From an uncultured bacterium (GTDB taxonomy: Bacteria > Acidobacteriota > Aminicenantia > Aminicenantales > CALLJL01): a DNA stretch of 62,258 nucleotides. Under the pieces are notes generated by a model. That model was not told where the DNA came from. It ran no database searches and worked only from the letters and a program-made list of their open reading frames with translations. The stretch lies in contig CALLJL010000017.1 in the NCBI GenBank assembly GCA_938092135.1, forward strand, positions 1 through 62,258, read 5' to 3'. Shown piece after piece: positions 26,354 through 36,200 of this stretch. Made by a program: the position numbers and the translations under genes. Every line of letters begins with the position of its first letter. Position 1 is the first letter of the stretch.

Positions 26354-27766
26354 ATGAAATATAATTTTTGGTTGACGAAAAGCCCCTCTCAGCTTCAAGA
26401 TGCTTCAGAAAAAACCGAATTAAGAAAGACCCTAAGGGCAATTGATCTGGCCGCTTTGGGTATTGGTTCAGTCGTTGGCACCGGCATCTTTGTCGCCACA
26501 GGACAAGGGGCCCATCTGGCTGGCCCAGGTGTTCTTCTTTCTTTTATTATTGCCGCCATCACAAGTGGTTTCTGTGCCCTCACCTACTCAGAATTAGCCT
26601 GTATGTTTCCGGTGGCCGGGAGCACTTATTCTTATGCTTATGTCGCCTTTGGCGAGCTCATTGCCTGGATAATTGGCTGGGATTTAATGCTCGAATATAT
26701 GGTTTCAGCGAGTGCGGTCGCTTCTGGCTGGTCATCCACCTTTGTAGGGCTGCTCGAAACAGCAGGGATAAAACTTCCTAAGGCTTTAGTTACAGCTCCT
26801 CTGGCCGGAGGTATAATCGACCTTCCAGCCATTTTAATTGTTCTGGCCATTACCTGGATTCTTTACCTCGGTATCAGGGAAAGTTCAACAACTAATAATA
26901 TTATCGTGGTCATTAAAATCGCCGTCATTCTCCTTTTTGTTTTTCTCGGTTTTTCCAAAGTGGATTTGGCCAACTTCCGGCCTTTTGCTCCCTTTGGTTG
27001 GAAGGGAATCATGTCTGGTGCGGCTATTATCTTTTTTGCTTACATTGGCTTTGACGCCGTTTCTACTGCCGCTGAAGAAACTAGGAATCCGAAAAGAGAT
27101 GTTCCTCTGGGATTAATGCTCTGCCTGGCTGTGGTTATTCTTCTTTACGTGTCTGTAGCTTTTGTTTTAACCGGTATGGTTCCTTTTAAAGAAATAGACT
27201 TGGAGAACGCCCTGCCTGCGGCTTTGGCCCGCTATGGTATCCGCTGGGGGGGAGCTTTAGTTGCCACCGGTGCCATTGTTGGCATGATTTCAACCCTTAT
27301 AATAACTATTTATGGTCAGGTAAGAATTTTCATGGTTATGGCGAGAGATGGACTTCTTCCAGCTTCTTTTTCCCGGATTCATCCCGCCCATAAAACCCCT
27401 CACATTTGTACCTGGATAACAGGGATTGTCACTGCTTTTATTGCCGGTGTTCTCCCACTTTCAATGATCATCGATTTAGTCAATATTGGCACTCTCTTTG
27501 CGTTTATCATTGTTTCCCTTGGAGTGATCATTTTGCGCAAAACAAGACCGGATCTTGAACGCCGTTTTCGGGTACCCGGTGTTCCTTTTACTCCCCTGAT
27601 AACCATCGCCTTTTGTTTTTATCTGATTGCCAGTCTCCATCTAACAACCTGGCTTCGCTTTGCTGGCTGGATCACAGCAGGGTTATTTATATATTTTTTT
27701 TACGGATTGAGACATAGCCAGCTTCAAAGGGAATATCAGATGAATCTTAGCCATTCAAAAAAATAA
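26354..27766 (+). CDS. APC-superfamily amino-acid permease (CAT/YfnA-like)
   Basis: The 470-residue protein has 12 helices and the APC N-terminal motif LAALGIGSVVGTGIFVATG (helix 1). Its other landmarks, FVALTYSELA-like FCALTYSELACMFPVAGSTY, FFAYIGFDAVSTAAEE (about 230-245) and VRIFMVMARDGLLP, are typical of the cationic amino-acid transporter branch. It probably exchanges or imports amino acids. Only a weak AGGT is seen before the ATG. The gene is monocistronic. A second, different APC permease follows after 137 nt with its own promoter. Confidence 0.88.
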   Translation: MKYNFWLTKSPSQLQDASEKTELRKTLRAIDLAALGIGSVVGTGIFVATGQGAHLAGPGVLLSFIIAAITSGFCALTYSELACMFPVAGSTYSYAYVAFGELIAWIIGWDLMLEYMVSASAVASGWSSTFVGLLETAGIKLPKALVTAPLAGGIIDLPAILIVLAITWILYLGIRESSTTNNIIVVIKIAVILLFVFLGFSKVDLANFRPFAPFGWKGIMSGAAIIFFAYIGFDAVSTAAEETRNPKRDVPLGLMLCLAVVILLYVSVAFVLTGMVPFKEIDLENALPAALARYGIRWGGALVATGAIVGMISTLIITIYGQVRIFMVMARDGLLPASFSRIHPAHKTPHICTWITGIVTAFIAGVLPLSMIIDLVNIGTLFAFIIVSLGVIILRKTRPDLERRFRVPGVPFTPLITIAFCFYLIASLHLTTWLRFAGWITAGLFIYFFYGLRHSQLQREYQMNLSHSKK

Positions 27767-27851
27767 AAATCTTCAATTAATTGATCGGAAAATAACAGGC
27801 TTGCTTTAAGTAAATACTTTTTAATCTGACTTTTTTACTCTTTTATTTAAA

Positions 27852-27880
27852 TTGCAAAAAAAATAAATTTCCTTTATAAC
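27852..27880 (+). promoter_or_regulatory. Sigma70-type promoter of the second APC permease
   Basis: TTGCAA (27852-27857), 17 bp, then TATAAC (27875-27880). The ATG is at 27904, with AAAAGGGTG between. Confidence 0.5.
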
Positions 27881-27903
27881 TTCGAAAAGAAAAAGGGTGT
27901 GAG

Positions 27904-29262
27904 ATGGTCAAAGAAATCTCAAGCTCAAGGTCCCAATTAAGGCCAGCCGAATTGCCCAGAGTCCTTGGGGTCTGGGATGTTATTAGTATTATTGTCGGCG
28001 GAGTGATTGGTTCAGGCATTTTTATCGTTCCAGCCACCGTGGCTGCTCATGTTGGCTCTCCCTTGTTCATCATGACCGTATGGATTTTCGGCGGCCTTCT
28101 ATGTTTTTTTGGAGCCCTTGCCTTTGGCGAACTCGCGGCCATGTACCCTGAGGCTGGCGGCATGTATATTTATCTTCGAGAGGCCTATGGGTCGCTCCTT
28201 TCTTTCCTCTTTGGCTGGACGCTTTTTTTAGTTATAGACTCCGGCGCAATTGCCACATTGGCCGTTGCTTTTTCCTCTAAATATCTTCCCCATTTTTTGC
28301 CTAACCTTTCTTGGGTGATGACTAAACTTATCGCTGTGGCTCTCGTAATTTTTTTGGCGGTCATCAATTATATTGGAGTTCGCTGGGGAGCGATGCTTCA
28401 AAATATCCTGACCTTAATCAAATTTGGAGCGATTCTCGCTGTCTGCGTTGTTGTCTTTATTGTCGCTAAAGGAAATTTCGGCAACTGGGTTAAGCCTTCG
28501 CCTAATTTTTCCTCTGGCTTAATCGGCCAATTTGGCTTGGCTCTGGTGGCTACGCTCTGGGCTTATAAAGGCTGGGAAAGCTCAACCTTTAGCTCAGGGG
28601 AGGTCAAAAATCCCCAGCGCAATCTGCCTATAGGTCTGCTCACTGGAACTTTAATTGTTATCGGTATTTATGTCTTAGCCAATCTGGCTTATCTATATGC
28701 TTTTCCCACCGAAAAAATGGCTCAGAGTGACCGCATTGCCGCTGATGTCATGAACTTCGCCGTCGGCCCCTGGGGGGCCTCGCTTATTTCTCTTATTATT
28801 CTCTTTTCTATAACCGGTGCAGCCAACCAAAATTTACTTTGCAGTCCCCGGGTCTATTTTGCCATGGCTCGAGATGGTCTTTTCTTCAAACAAGTAGCTG
28901 CTGTCCATCCCCATTTTCTTACCCCCCATGTTTCTATAATTATTATGGCCATTTGGAGTTCTGTCTTGAGTCTTTCGGGCACTTTTGAGCAGCTTTTCAC
29001 CTACGTTGTTTTTGGCCAGTGGCTGTTTTTTGGGCTGACTGTAGCGGCCGTTATCGTCCTTCGCCGAAAAAGACCTGACCTTCCCCGACCCTATAAAACC
29101 TGGGGGTATCCCATAACGCCTCTTTTCTTCATTCTGGCCGCCCTTTATATTTCCATAAACACAATAATTAAAGAATTCTGGAATTCCTTTGCTGGTCTAG
29201 CCATTATTTCTCTGGGCGTTCCTGCCTATTTCTTCTGGCATCGCCGCCGCCAGAAGCTTTAA
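27904..29262 (+). CDS. APC-superfamily amino-acid permease (LAT/SteT-like)
   Basis: The 452-residue protein has 12 helices and the helix-1 motif VISIIVGGVIGSGIFIVPA. Further landmarks are FGALAFGELAAMYPEAGGMY, LVATLWAYKGWESSTFSSGEVKNPQR-type sequence (about 215-240) and SPRVYFAMARDGLFF. These place it with L-type amino-acid transporters and the bacterial Ser/Thr exchanger SteT. It is clearly different from the preceding permease, so this is not a recent duplication. It ends 57 nt before the convergent uppP. Confidence 0.88.
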   Translation: MVKEISSSRSQLRPAELPRVLGVWDVISIIVGGVIGSGIFIVPATVAAHVGSPLFIMTVWIFGGLLCFFGALAFGELAAMYPEAGGMYIYLREAYGSLLSFLFGWTLFLVIDSGAIATLAVAFSSKYLPHFLPNLSWVMTKLIAVALVIFLAVINYIGVRWGAMLQNILTLIKFGAILAVCVVVFIVAKGNFGNWVKPSPNFSSGLIGQFGLALVATLWAYKGWESSTFSSGEVKNPQRNLPIGLLTGTLIVIGIYVLANLAYLYAFPTEKMAQSDRIAADVMNFAVGPWGASLISLIILFSITGAANQNLLCSPRVYFAMARDGLFFKQVAAVHPHFLTPHVSIIIMAIWSSVLSLSGTFEQLFTYVVFGQWLFFGLTVAAVIVLRRKRPDLPRPYKTWGYPITPLFFILAALYISINTIIKEFWNSFAGLAIISLGVPAYFFWHRRRQKL

Positions 29263-29318
29263 TTTAACTATTTTCAAGTAAAAAAGAGGAAAAACGATTT
29301 TTTTAGGAAGGAATAGTT

Positions 29319-30104
29319 TCATTTCCAGTAAAACCAAAGAAGAATCAGACTTCCAAGGAAAAGTCGATAAAAAGCAAATAAGTTGAGAGTATGCTTCTGA
29401 AGATAGGCAACAAACCAGCGGACCGCCATCATAGCTACGATAAAAGAGATAAAAAAGCCTAGACTCAGGGGAAAAACCTGCCCAAAAAAAGAATTGAGAC
29501 TGTGACGTGATTTAAAAAGATCAAATAAACTTGCCCCAATTATTGTGGGAATGGCCAAGAAAAAGGAAAAAAGAGCAGCATCAGCCCGACGATAACCTAA
29601 AAGCATCATTATGAGAAGTACTATTCCTGCCCTAGAAACGCCAGGAATAAAAGCTATAATTTGACTAGTTCCGATTAAAACAGCTTCAAATAAAGTTAAG
29701 GATGAAATTTTTTTCTCCAATATAATCGACCCCTTTTTTATCAGACCTTCAAAAAGGAAAAAAAGGGCTCCTATAAAAAGGAAAAATAAGGTTTGCAACC
29801 AATGTTGAATCATAAAGATATCTTTGATTGGACGATACAAAAAAAATCCAGCCAAAGCAGATGGAAGAAAGGATATTAGAGTCTTAAACATTAAATCAAG
29901 TTTCCCTAAAATTTCACGGCGATAAAGCCAGACCACAGAAAGAATAGCCCCGCCCTGAATAAAAACATTAAAAAGCTTAACAAATTCATTCAGGGGTATT
30001 TTGAAAAATTGGGTAGCCAAAAAAAGATGGTAAGTTGAGGATATAGGTAAAAATTCTGTTAATCCCTCAATTAGGCCTAGAAAAATAGCATGAATAATTT
30101 TCAT
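29319..30104 (-). CDS. uppP: Undecaprenyl-diphosphatase, divergent BacA/UppP
   Basis: The 261-residue protein has about eight helices and both BacA catalytic regions: EGLTEFLPISSTYH (Glu13, Glu17, His26) and PGVSRAG (about 154-160, Ser157-Arg158). The usual forms are STGHL and PGTSRSG, so Tyr replaces Gly in the first and Ala replaces Ser in the second. The key Glu, Ser and Arg residues remain. The enzyme recycles undecaprenyl diphosphate for peptidoglycan and O-antigen synthesis, and extra copies give bacitracin tolerance. It is monocistronic. Confidence 0.85.
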   Translation of the reverse strand: MKIIHAIFLGLIEGLTEFLPISSTYHLFLATQFFKIPLNEFVKLFNVFIQGGAILSVVWLYRREILGKLDLMFKTLISFLPSALAGFFLYRPIKDIFMIQHWLQTLFFLFIGALFFLFEGLIKKGSIILEKKISSLTLFEAVLIGTSQIIAFIPGVSRAGIVLLIMMLLGYRRADAALFSFFLAIPTIIGASLFDLFKSRHSLNSFFGQVFPLSLGFFISFIVAMMAVRWFVAYLQKHTLNLFAFYRLFLGSLILLWFYWK

Positions 30105-30125
30105 TTTATTTAAAATCCTAAAGCT

Positions 30126-30153
30126 AATATATCCCTTCTGAAGTAGAAGTCAA
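30126..30153 (-). promoter_or_regulatory. Candidate promoter of uppP
   Basis: Read on the minus strand, TTGACT (30153-30148), 16 bp, then TATATT (30131-30126). The predicted start is about 15 nt before the ATG. Confidence 0.45.
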
Positions 30154-30250
30154 TTCTTATTTATTCAAAATCACCCCCTAATTCACCCTAAGCGATTATT
30201 GTCAAAAAAGCATTTTATTATAATGATATAATTAAGATTTAATTTTTTGA

Positions 30251-30279
30251 TTGCAATTTGAATAAAAAAGGGATAAAAT
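30251..30279 (+). promoter_or_regulatory. Candidate promoter of the minor-pilin operon
   Basis: TTGCAA (30251-30256), 17 bp, then TAAAAT (30274-30279). AAAGGTGG at about 30294-30301 precedes the first pilin ATG at 30311. Confidence 0.5.
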
Positions 30280-30310
30280 TTTAAGCAATGACAAAAGGTG
30301 GGAACTATAG

Positions 30311-30844
30311 ATGATTCGAATAAATCGTGGCTTTAGTTTAATTGAACTAATTGTTGTTGTTGCGTTAATAGGAATCATAATTATTTCTTCCTATCCAAGT
30401 ATACTTAATACTTTAGAAACAAGGTCTTTGGAAGGCACAGCCAGAGATTTGCTGACTACTATGGAAATGGCCCGTTATTATGCCGTTAATGAAAAAGTCC
30501 TCTGTCGGATTCGATTTTTTCAGGATAATAATAATTGGAGCTATTTAGTAGAGAAACAGACAAAAGAAATAAGTCAGGATGAGTTAGTCTGGCAAGCTGT
30601 TCCAAAATTCTTTAAAAAAACTCTGCCCCGTAAATTTAGCCCTCAATTGCAATTGCCCCCTGATGGAACCATTGTTTTTTCTCCTCTCGGAATGGTTGCC
30701 AATTATGATTTCAACGCTCCCCAGAAGCATCAAATCATTCTGCAAAGCCCCAAATTAAAAAGCTTTGGCCAAGAAGATTTGAGAATAATTAATATCTACG
30801 CCGGAGGTTCTATAAGCTGTATAAAAGCTAAAAGCAAAGGTTAG
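30311..30844 (+). CDS. Type IV minor pilin, FimT/GspH type
   Basis: The 177-residue protein starts with a class III prepilin leader: six residues, then G7 and mature F8 (NRGFSLIELIVVVALIGI) with the conserved Glu5 of the mature helix. A GspH/FimT-like C-terminal domain follows (LEGTARDLLTTMEMARYYAV, then beta-rich). Prepilin peptidase would cut after Gly7. Minor pilins of this kind prime assembly of type IV pili. It is first in a five-gene run (FimT-, PilV-, PilW-, PilX-, PilY1-like). Its stop overlaps a possible GTG of the next gene. Confidence 0.82.
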   Translation: MIRINRGFSLIELIVVVALIGIIIISSYPSILNTLETRSLEGTARDLLTTMEMARYYAVNEKVLCRIRFFQDNNNWSYLVEKQTKEISQDELVWQAVPKFFKKTLPRKFSPQLQLPPDGTIVFSPLGMVANYDFNAPQKHQIILQSPKLKSFGQEDLRIINIYAGGSISCIKAKSKG

Positions 30845-30849
30845 TGAAA

Positions 30850-31335
30850 ATGATAGGAAAAAGTAAAAATTTAATTTATAAAATAATTTTTAGGAAAAAG
30901 GAAAAGATAAACCAAGGTTTTACTTTTATTGAGGTTCTTATTATGCTCGCCTTAGTTGTCGTTGTCTTTGTGGGCCTAATTCAGCTTTTTCAGCTCAGTC
31001 TTCTTCAAAATTTGCGGGCCAATGAAATGAGTAATGCTATTTTTCTATCTCAACAACAAATAGATTATCTAAGAACTTTAACTGCTGAAGAGCTCATGTT
31101 ATATCCCAATCCTCAGCGAGGCGAAAGCAATGACGAATTACTGGATATAAACAACGATGGAACAGTTGATTATCGGAGGTTAACAACCATAGAAATATTG
31201 TATGAAGGACTTGCCTTTAATGCCCGAGTTCTGGTTTTTCCCGCAACAGTCATCAATAAAAGTCGGGACGAACTTTTGGCTAATCCCGAGAAATATCGAG
31301 TAAAAGCCAGCATTCATACCCGGATTACAAGATAA
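30850..31335 (+). CDS. Type IV minor pilin, PilV type
   Basis: The 161-residue protein has an unusually long basic leader of about 22 residues before the prepilin motif NQGFTFIEVLIMLALVVV. The body contains LLQNLRANEMSNAIFLSQQQ, typical of PilV/GspI-like proteins. A GTG at 30844 would also be in frame, but the ATG at 30850 sits 9 nt after AAAGG and is preferred. It fits the FimT-PilV-PilW-PilX-PilY1 gene order of minor-pilin operons. Confidence 0.78.
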   Translation: MIGKSKNLIYKIIFRKKEKINQGFTFIEVLIMLALVVVVFVGLIQLFQLSLLQNLRANEMSNAIFLSQQQIDYLRTLTAEELMLYPNPQRGESNDELLDINNDGTVDYRRLTTIEILYEGLAFNARVLVFPATVINKSRDELLANPEKYRVKASIHTRITR

Positions 31336-31350
31336 AAAACGGAGAAAATA

Positions 31351-32499
31351 ATGGAAGAGGGAAAAAATAACTCATATATAAGAAAATTAGCTCAATTTTG
31401 GAAACCTTTAACAATTTTCACCCGACAAAGTCAAAAAGCTGGTTTTACTATCATGGAGATTTTGGTGGTCTCAATAATAATGCTGGTGGTTATACTTGGG
31501 GCCTTGGCTTTCTATTCAAAAAGTAACCGCATTTCTGTTGATCAACAGCAATATGCTGAGATTCAGCATGACGTTCGCTCAGCCATGTATTTTTTAACGA
31601 GAGATATTCGCATGGCTGGAGCTGGCCTACCTCCTGAATTTAGCCTTTATGCCCTTGAGGGGACAAATAATGAAGATCAAACGGTTGAGGTTAAACCGGA
31701 TCGAATAAAAATAATGGGTAATTTAGATGAACCCTTAAATTTAAAGATAGACCAATACCAAGGTAGCGCCGTGACAATTAAAGTGGAAGATGGAAGTTTT
31801 GAGCAATACCCTTATCCACTAGAATTTTATCTCAACAAAATTGTTCTTATTCTTCCCAACCCTTCCTCACCTTGCCGAACAGGCGAAATCCGCCAATTAA
31901 CCCACGTTACTTGGAACGAGGGGGGAACAAATGAAGGGTTCAATATGTCACCTGGCCTTGCTCCTGATATTAACCCACCTCGAGGTTTGATATCTGGTTC
32001 TCCCTGTCAATCTGACGATTTTGACGGCGGGATAGTAACTTTTGTCAATGTAAAGGAATTCTGGCTCGATCTTACTGGTAAATATCCTGGCCTAATCCCA
32101 GGAGAAAAGGGCTATGTGGGCGAGCCCAATGTTCTTTACATGACCAACAATGGTATTCATTTTCCCATTGCTCAAAACATAGAAAATCTTCAATTCGAAT
32201 ATAATGGCGACTTAGATGACGACGGACAGCTTGATGGTTTCAAACCTTGGTCAGACAGCTGGACAGATGAGGAAGTTAGTCGCATCAGACAAGTGAGAAT
32301 CTTTATTTTAGGGCGTACACCTAATCGTTTTGTAAGCGTTTCAGGTAAAGTTCCCAATAATATTTTTCATTACCGTCGTCCTCCCGTTTCTGATTCTCCT
32401 GCCTCTTCGGAAAATGACTATCATCGCCGCTTTCTTCTTGAAACAACTGTCAATGTCCGCAATTTAAATCTAAATCTTTATAATACAGGCTTAAGATAA
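31351..32499 (+). CDS. Type IV minor pilin, PilW type
   Basis: The 382-residue protein has a long leader (about 31 residues) followed by KAGFTIMEILVVSIIMLVVI. The stretch DVRSAMYFLTRDIRMAGAG is characteristic of PilW. The C-terminal part contains DGGIVTFVNVKEFWL, a DDDGQLDGF acidic loop and a final beta domain. It lies 15 nt after PilV, and its stop overlaps the next ATG (TAATG), so the genes are coupled. By family it belongs to the tip complex with PilX, PilV and PilY1. Confidence 0.82.
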   Translation: MEEGKNNSYIRKLAQFWKPLTIFTRQSQKAGFTIMEILVVSIIMLVVILGALAFYSKSNRISVDQQQYAEIQHDVRSAMYFLTRDIRMAGAGLPPEFSLYALEGTNNEDQTVEVKPDRIKIMGNLDEPLNLKIDQYQGSAVTIKVEDGSFEQYPYPLEFYLNKIVLILPNPSSPCRTGEIRQLTHVTWNEGGTNEGFNMSPGLAPDINPPRGLISGSPCQSDDFDGGIVTFVNVKEFWLDLTGKYPGLIPGEKGYVGEPNVLYMTNNGIHFPIAQNIENLQFEYNGDLDDDGQLDGFKPWSDSWTDEEVSRIRQVRIFILGRTPNRFVSVSGKVPNNIFHYRRPPVSDSPASSENDYHRRFLLETTVNVRNLNLNLYNTGLR

Positions 32500-33194
32500 T
32501 GGAAAAAAAACGCATTCAAATCAATCGTTGGATAATGAAATATCTTCTTTGGATAAAGCCGAATCTTCTAGATTTTAATCGAAGCCGTGCTAAGAATTTA
32601 CCAGGTTCAGGTCTAATTATAGTTATTTTAGTTTTGGCATTCATGATGGCTGTTGGTCTGGTAGTTTTAACTATAAGTAGTACTGGACCAAAGGTTTCCT
32701 CGGCCATGCGTTTTCAAGAAGAAGCCTTTAATGTTGCTGAGGCCGGCTTTAATGAAGCCAAAATTCTAATAGAAGATGCCTTTGGATCGAGACAATGGTC
32801 ATCGTTTTCCGAACATTATTTAACTCAACCTAAGAACATAGATATTCCTTTTATAAACAATAAGTTAACTCAACCTAACCCTTATTATTTTAGGCGTCTC
32901 ACAGACGAACAAATTCTTCTTTTGCTCGATCCTGATCGTGACGGTATACCAGACGTTCCACCTGAACAATTGATTTTCTTTGAGCAACCCTTTATCCGGA
33001 ACATTAGTGGAGAACTTGATTATCGTTTTCGATATACTGTCTTTCTTATCGATGATGAAGCGGGAACAGGGCGAGCCTCAGATCCCAAGGATGTCCTTAT
33101 GGTTTGTATTGGAGTAGTTCGCTCAGGGCCACAGATAACTGATCGAATTCTCGCCACTTGTCGCCTAGAAATCGAACTGGAGGCTCCAGATTAA
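32499..33194 (+). CDS. Type IV pilus assembly protein, PilX type
   Basis: The 231-residue protein starts in overlap with pilW. A basic N-terminus of about 38 residues is followed by GSGLIIVILVLAFMMAVGLV, the hydrophobic helix, which lacks the Glu5 of ordinary pilins. EEAFNVAEAGFNEAKILIED then matches the conserved FxxAEAG region of PilX. An acidic loop (LLDPDRDGIPDVP) may bind calcium. The call rests on that motif plus position between PilW and PilY1. Confidence 0.78.
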   Translation: MEKKRIQINRWIMKYLLWIKPNLLDFNRSRAKNLPGSGLIIVILVLAFMMAVGLVVLTISSTGPKVSSAMRFQEEAFNVAEAGFNEAKILIEDAFGSRQWSSFSEHYLTQPKNIDIPFINNKLTQPNPYYFRRLTDEQILLLLDPDRDGIPDVPPEQLIFFEQPFIRNISGELDYRFRYTVFLIDDEAGTGRASDPKDVLMVCIGVVRSGPQITDRILATCRLEIELEAPD

Positions 33195-33249
33195 TAAGTT
33201 ATTCAAATATTTGGAAATTTATATCTGAGATTTTTTTAAGGAGATAACA

Positions 33250-36200
33250 ATGATGAGGACAAAGAATATTCTCAGGATAAATTGTTTATTAATTATTTCG
33301 ACGGCTTTTCTTTTAATGAAATTTTCAGGACAGGAAACACTGCCCTGTCAGGAATATAAAAGCTCTTTTATAGAAAATTTTAATACCATTAGGTTCAAAG
33401 ATGCGGCCAACTCTTCTGTGGCAAACTGGCCGCCAGGACCAGTTCATCTTAATTATTTAGGGGCGAATTTTGAGGTAACCCAACCTTCTGGTCTCGGCGC
33501 CTTTATTTACGTTTGTGCTTCTGGAGATTTTGATGGTGATAATCAACCTGATCTCGTGGGCTTGGATATCGCCAAAGACGCTAATTACAGTCTAAAATTA
33601 ATTCGCAACATGTTTAATGATGCCGATGGAGATGGAATAGATGATGATAATATCATTTATCGCGTTGATAATACAAAAATTTTTGACCAAGGTCTCGTTG
33701 TCGGACCAGCCTCAATAACTGCAGGCGACTACAATGGTGACGGTCTTCTTGATTTCTTCTTTTATAAAAACCGGACAGATAGCTTTTCTTATAATGATTT
33801 TGTGGCTTGTATGTATATAAACCAGGGAACGAAGTATGACCCTATTTATTACCCTAGAAACGATCCAAGAAACCTAAACTTTACGGATAAATTTATGAAA
33901 GCTGGAATCTACTGTAACTGGGCCGCAAATCATCTTTGCAGCGTTGATATAGATAGAGATGGAGATATAGATATTCTAGTTGCCAGCCAAGATAAAATCT
34001 TTTTAATAAGAAATCCTGGTAAGGAGAATTTCTTTCTGGATAGGTGGGAAATAAGCGAACTGAATTATGATCAAAGAACGGGCTATAAGGCTCCTGCCCC
34101 AAAAGGTTATACCGATAGGGGAACATCTGCTGTTGCGGCCGCTGATTTCGACCTTGACGGCGATGTTGACGTTATTGCGGGTTCAGTTAATGCCTGGCCC
34201 TATCTTGTTTATTACCAGAATGATGGGACCGGTCGTTTTATTCGCAGCGAAATTCCAATCCCCTATGACTACTGTACCGGGACAGTCGCGCTGGCCGTTA
34301 CCGATTTTAAAAAAGATGGCCGACCTGATATTTTCGGGGCTACTGACCGATGGAACGCGGGCAATCAGGCCAGAATGTGGATTTTCAAAAATATGGGACG
34401 TCAGGAAAAGCAAGATGAAGAAGGAAATATTTATTACGAGATTACTTGGAATTTTATCTGTTTGAATAAATGTCAACCAATTATTCCGCCCTTTTATGAC
34501 GTCGATTTATGTACAATGGTGGATTATGACTCAGATGGCGATATGGACTTAATTTTAGCTGATGCCAACCATTCAGGTAATTATTATTTAATGATTAATA
34601 AATTAGCTGGCGTTTATAATCTCTATGGCGAGGCTATTTCCCTTAATGTGACTAACCTTAATCCAAGGGAATATTCAATTACTAAGGCTAGAATAAGCTT
34701 TATCAACCAGGGGGTTTGGGGTTCTTCCTCGGGTCTTAAAATAGAATTTTATTTAACCAATGATGGAGGCCTCCATTGGGAACATTATCGAACTTTTGAG
34801 GGAAGTGACATAATGCCTTTTAATGAAAATAATGATTACTGGCATACTTTTAGCAGCTTTGGTGCTGATTTGAGGTGGAAGGCAATTTTAAGCGCGCCTG
34901 AAGATCAAATGGAAGAGTATACAGGAGCTTCTTTTGATACACCAGTTATCCGAAATTTAAAAATAGAATACATTTACGTTGGGAGAAAAGAATATTCCCG
35001 TTCTTCAGTGGCCACCTCCATCCAATTGAAAGAAGGTGTCAACCGGAAATTAATAATTGCGGCATCATTTATCTATCCAGGCTGGGATGGTCACTTGAGG
35101 GCTTATGATGTTACCAACATGAGCCCGGCTAAAACAACTTATTCTACCCTTCGAAAAGTCAGTGTCTCTGACCTCAGTTCGCCCACTGGAAGATGGATGG
35201 CCGAAGGGGTCGAATTGCTTTGGGATGCAGGTGATTTACTCAAAATGAGAGATCCCAATTCGAGAATTATCTATACAGCTATCAATCCTAATAGACCTAA
35301 TCCAGGACCTCTCGAAAGAATAGATTTTACTGTTCAAAATGCGGATTTGCTGGGACCTTTTCTAAACGATTACCAGAATGATCCAAAGGGGTTAATTTTG
35401 TTTGTCCGGGGGGCCGATCGTCATTGGAAACTTGGCGATATTAATCATTCGACTCCCGTTGTTGTAGGTCCCCCCGAAGAAGACCCCAGCGTCATGGGTA
35501 ATGGTTACGCTGAATTCAAACAAGAGTATAGCTCAAGAAGAAAAGTCATTTATGTGGGGGCTAATGACGGAATGCTCCATTGTTTTGATGCTCTGAGCGG
35601 CGAGGAACTGTGGGGCTTCATCCCCTATAATTTACTTCCGGCTTTAAAAGAGATGTGGCCAGTCGATAAAAACAAAGGAATTCGCTATTTTAAGCGAAGA
35701 GCCTATGTGGATAGTTCACCCTCTGTTTCTGATGTTTACATTAATGGACAATGGCGTACGGTCCTCATTTGCGGCCAGGGCGAAGGCTATGGTCAGGCTC
35801 CAGATGGCCAAAGCGACATCAGGAACAATTTTTATTATTATTATTTTGCTTTGGATATAACTGATCCCCTGGATCCAAAACCTTTATGGGAATTTGCTGG
35901 TGAAAGAATCCGTGGGCAGGGTAAAAATTATTATTTAACCAATGGGCAGACGTGGTCAGTCCCTTACATAGCTAAAGTCAATTTACTAGAGGGACCAACC
36001 TGGGTAGCTTTTATGGGCTCAGGTTATGTCCACCCCAGCGATTTTGGCTATGCCGCCTATATTGGAAATTCTTTAGCGGCAGTTAGAATAAGTGACGGAA
36101 AAATCCTTTGGTCATATCGAATAACTGATTTAAATTCCGAAGATAAAAAACTTTCAGGAAATCCTTTCCCTAATATTTATGTTTCCTTGCCTGGATCGCC

